5,613 nucleotides of DNA from Oscillospiraceae bacterium (GTDB taxonomy: Bacteria; Bacillota; Clostridia; Oscillospirales; UBA929): NCBI GenBank assembly GCA_031289065.1, contig JAITQI010000125.1, forward strand, positions 1-5,613, written 5' to 3'. Under the pieces are notes generated by a model. The model did no database searches and had not been told where the DNA came from. It saw only the letters and a list, made by a program, of their open reading frames with translations. This document shows, in pieces, positions 5,216 through 5,613 of the stretch; positions within the stretch are counted from its first letter, which is position 1, and each line of letters opens with the position of its first letter. The position numbers were made by a program, and so were the translations under genes.

Positions 5216-5613
5216 TCCGAGACCACGCGGCGGAGGGTTGCCCGCACCGCGCCCGGCCCGGCGATCAGTTCCTTAAAGAGGCGCTCCACCTGAGGGGCAA
5301 GCCCCGCTTCGGCCAAGTCGAGACCGAACAGGGTTTTGTTGGTCAGGATGCCCGCCAGCTGGCCCGTGTAGGAGGCGGGGTCGCCCAGGCGGATACCGGT
5401 TAGTTTGGCGCGGAGTTCCTCCAGCAGGGGGTCGGGGCTGAGTGTCATGGGGGCGCCTTTGTCGTCCACGGCCAGCAGATAGCGCAGCCAACCGGCCAGC
5501 ACCAGGGGAATGGCGGTCAGAGTTTGCTGTTTGCCCTGCTTCACATAGGCCTTGATGGTTTCGCCGAAGCGGATGGCGACCTTTTGGCTGGTGTCGGTGG
5601 CGATGCGCTGGGG
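5212..5613 (-). CDS. uxuB: Mannitol-dehydrogenase-family oxidoreductase, probably fructuronate reductase, C-terminal part
   Basis: Only the last 133 residues are in the window; the 5' part continues past the right edge. The segment begins PQRIATDTSQKVAIRFGETI, which resembles the C-terminal domain of the long-chain mannitol dehydrogenase/uronate reductase family. It continues with KQGKQQTLTAIPLVLAGWLRYLLA (all helical) and ends FKELIAGPGAVRATLRRVVSE. These NAD(P)-dependent cytoplasmic enzymes include mannitol dehydrogenase, tagaturonate reductase (UxaB) and fructuronate reductase (UxuB). The Rossmann domain and catalytic lysine lie outside the window, so the substrate cannot be read from sequence. 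UxuB is favoured because the next genes process KDG, the product of mannonate dehydration; UxaB is the main alternative. The stop overlaps the GntR start by four bases. Confidence 0.75.
   Translation of the reverse strand, partial: PQRIATDTSQKVAIRFGETIKAYVKQGKQQTLTAIPLVLAGWLRYLLAVDDKGAPMTLSPDPLLEELRAKLTGIRLGDPASYTGQLAGILTNKTLFGLDLAEAGLAPQVERLFKELIAGPGAVRATLRRVVSE

Noticed and set aside
3854..5293. Long plus-strand open frame of 479 codons across kdgA and the GntR gene
   Set aside because: It is antisense to two well-recognised genes. Its protein is rich in Gly/Ala/Gln/His with no family features, as expected from high-GC codons read on the opposite strand.
1..5613. CRISPR array, insertion sequence, tRNA or rRNA
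   Set aside because: No regularly spaced repeats, transposase motifs, terminal inverted repeats or tRNA-like cloverleaf were seen.

Overview
The window is GC-rich throughout its genes, and every gene I can support lies on the minus strand, so transcription runs from high to low coordinates. It contains two unrelated transcription units separated by a roughly 320-base intergenic region. Clear Shine-Dalgarno sites (AAGGAG, GGAGGT, GGGAGG), a CdaA/CdaR pair and a Clostridia-style hexuronate operon suggest a high-GC Firmicute, most likely a Clostridia/Oscillospirales-type gut bacterium. That placement is inference from gene content and composition only.

Right unit (5613 down to 2775): the C-terminal end of a mannitol-dehydrogenase-family oxidoreductase (probably fructuronate reductase, UxuB), a GntR/FCD-family regulator, KDPG aldolase (KdgA/Eda) and a PfkB-family 2-keto-3-deoxygluconate kinase (KdgK). 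The genes overlap or lie 14-15 bases apart, so this is an operon. The reductase would make D-mannonate from fructuronate, a mannonate dehydratase (not in the window) would give 2-keto-3-deoxygluconate (KDG), KdgK would phosphorylate it to KDPG, and KdgA would split KDPG into pyruvate and glyceraldehyde-3-phosphate. The embedded GntR protein is the likely local regulator. A bulged hairpin terminator follows kdgK.

Intergenic region (2454-2774): the kdgK terminator, a second hairpin whose arms interlock with it, an extended -10 promoter reading toward cdaA, and a leader of about 180 nt. The leader contains a weakly supported 53-codon open frame that ends in a double stop at the cdaA ribosome binding site.

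Left unit (2453 down to 1): cdaA (membrane diadenylate cyclase, making c-di-AMP), a four-repeat YbbR protein (CdaR, the cyclase regulator) overlapping it by four bases, and the start of an RseC/MucC-family membrane redox protein running off the left edge. The usual third partner, glmM, is not directly downstream of cdaR. I saw no mobile element, CRISPR array, tRNA or rRNA. Nothing here amounts to a clearly new system; the intergenic RNA structure and the cdaR-rseC arrangement are the parts most worth checking.
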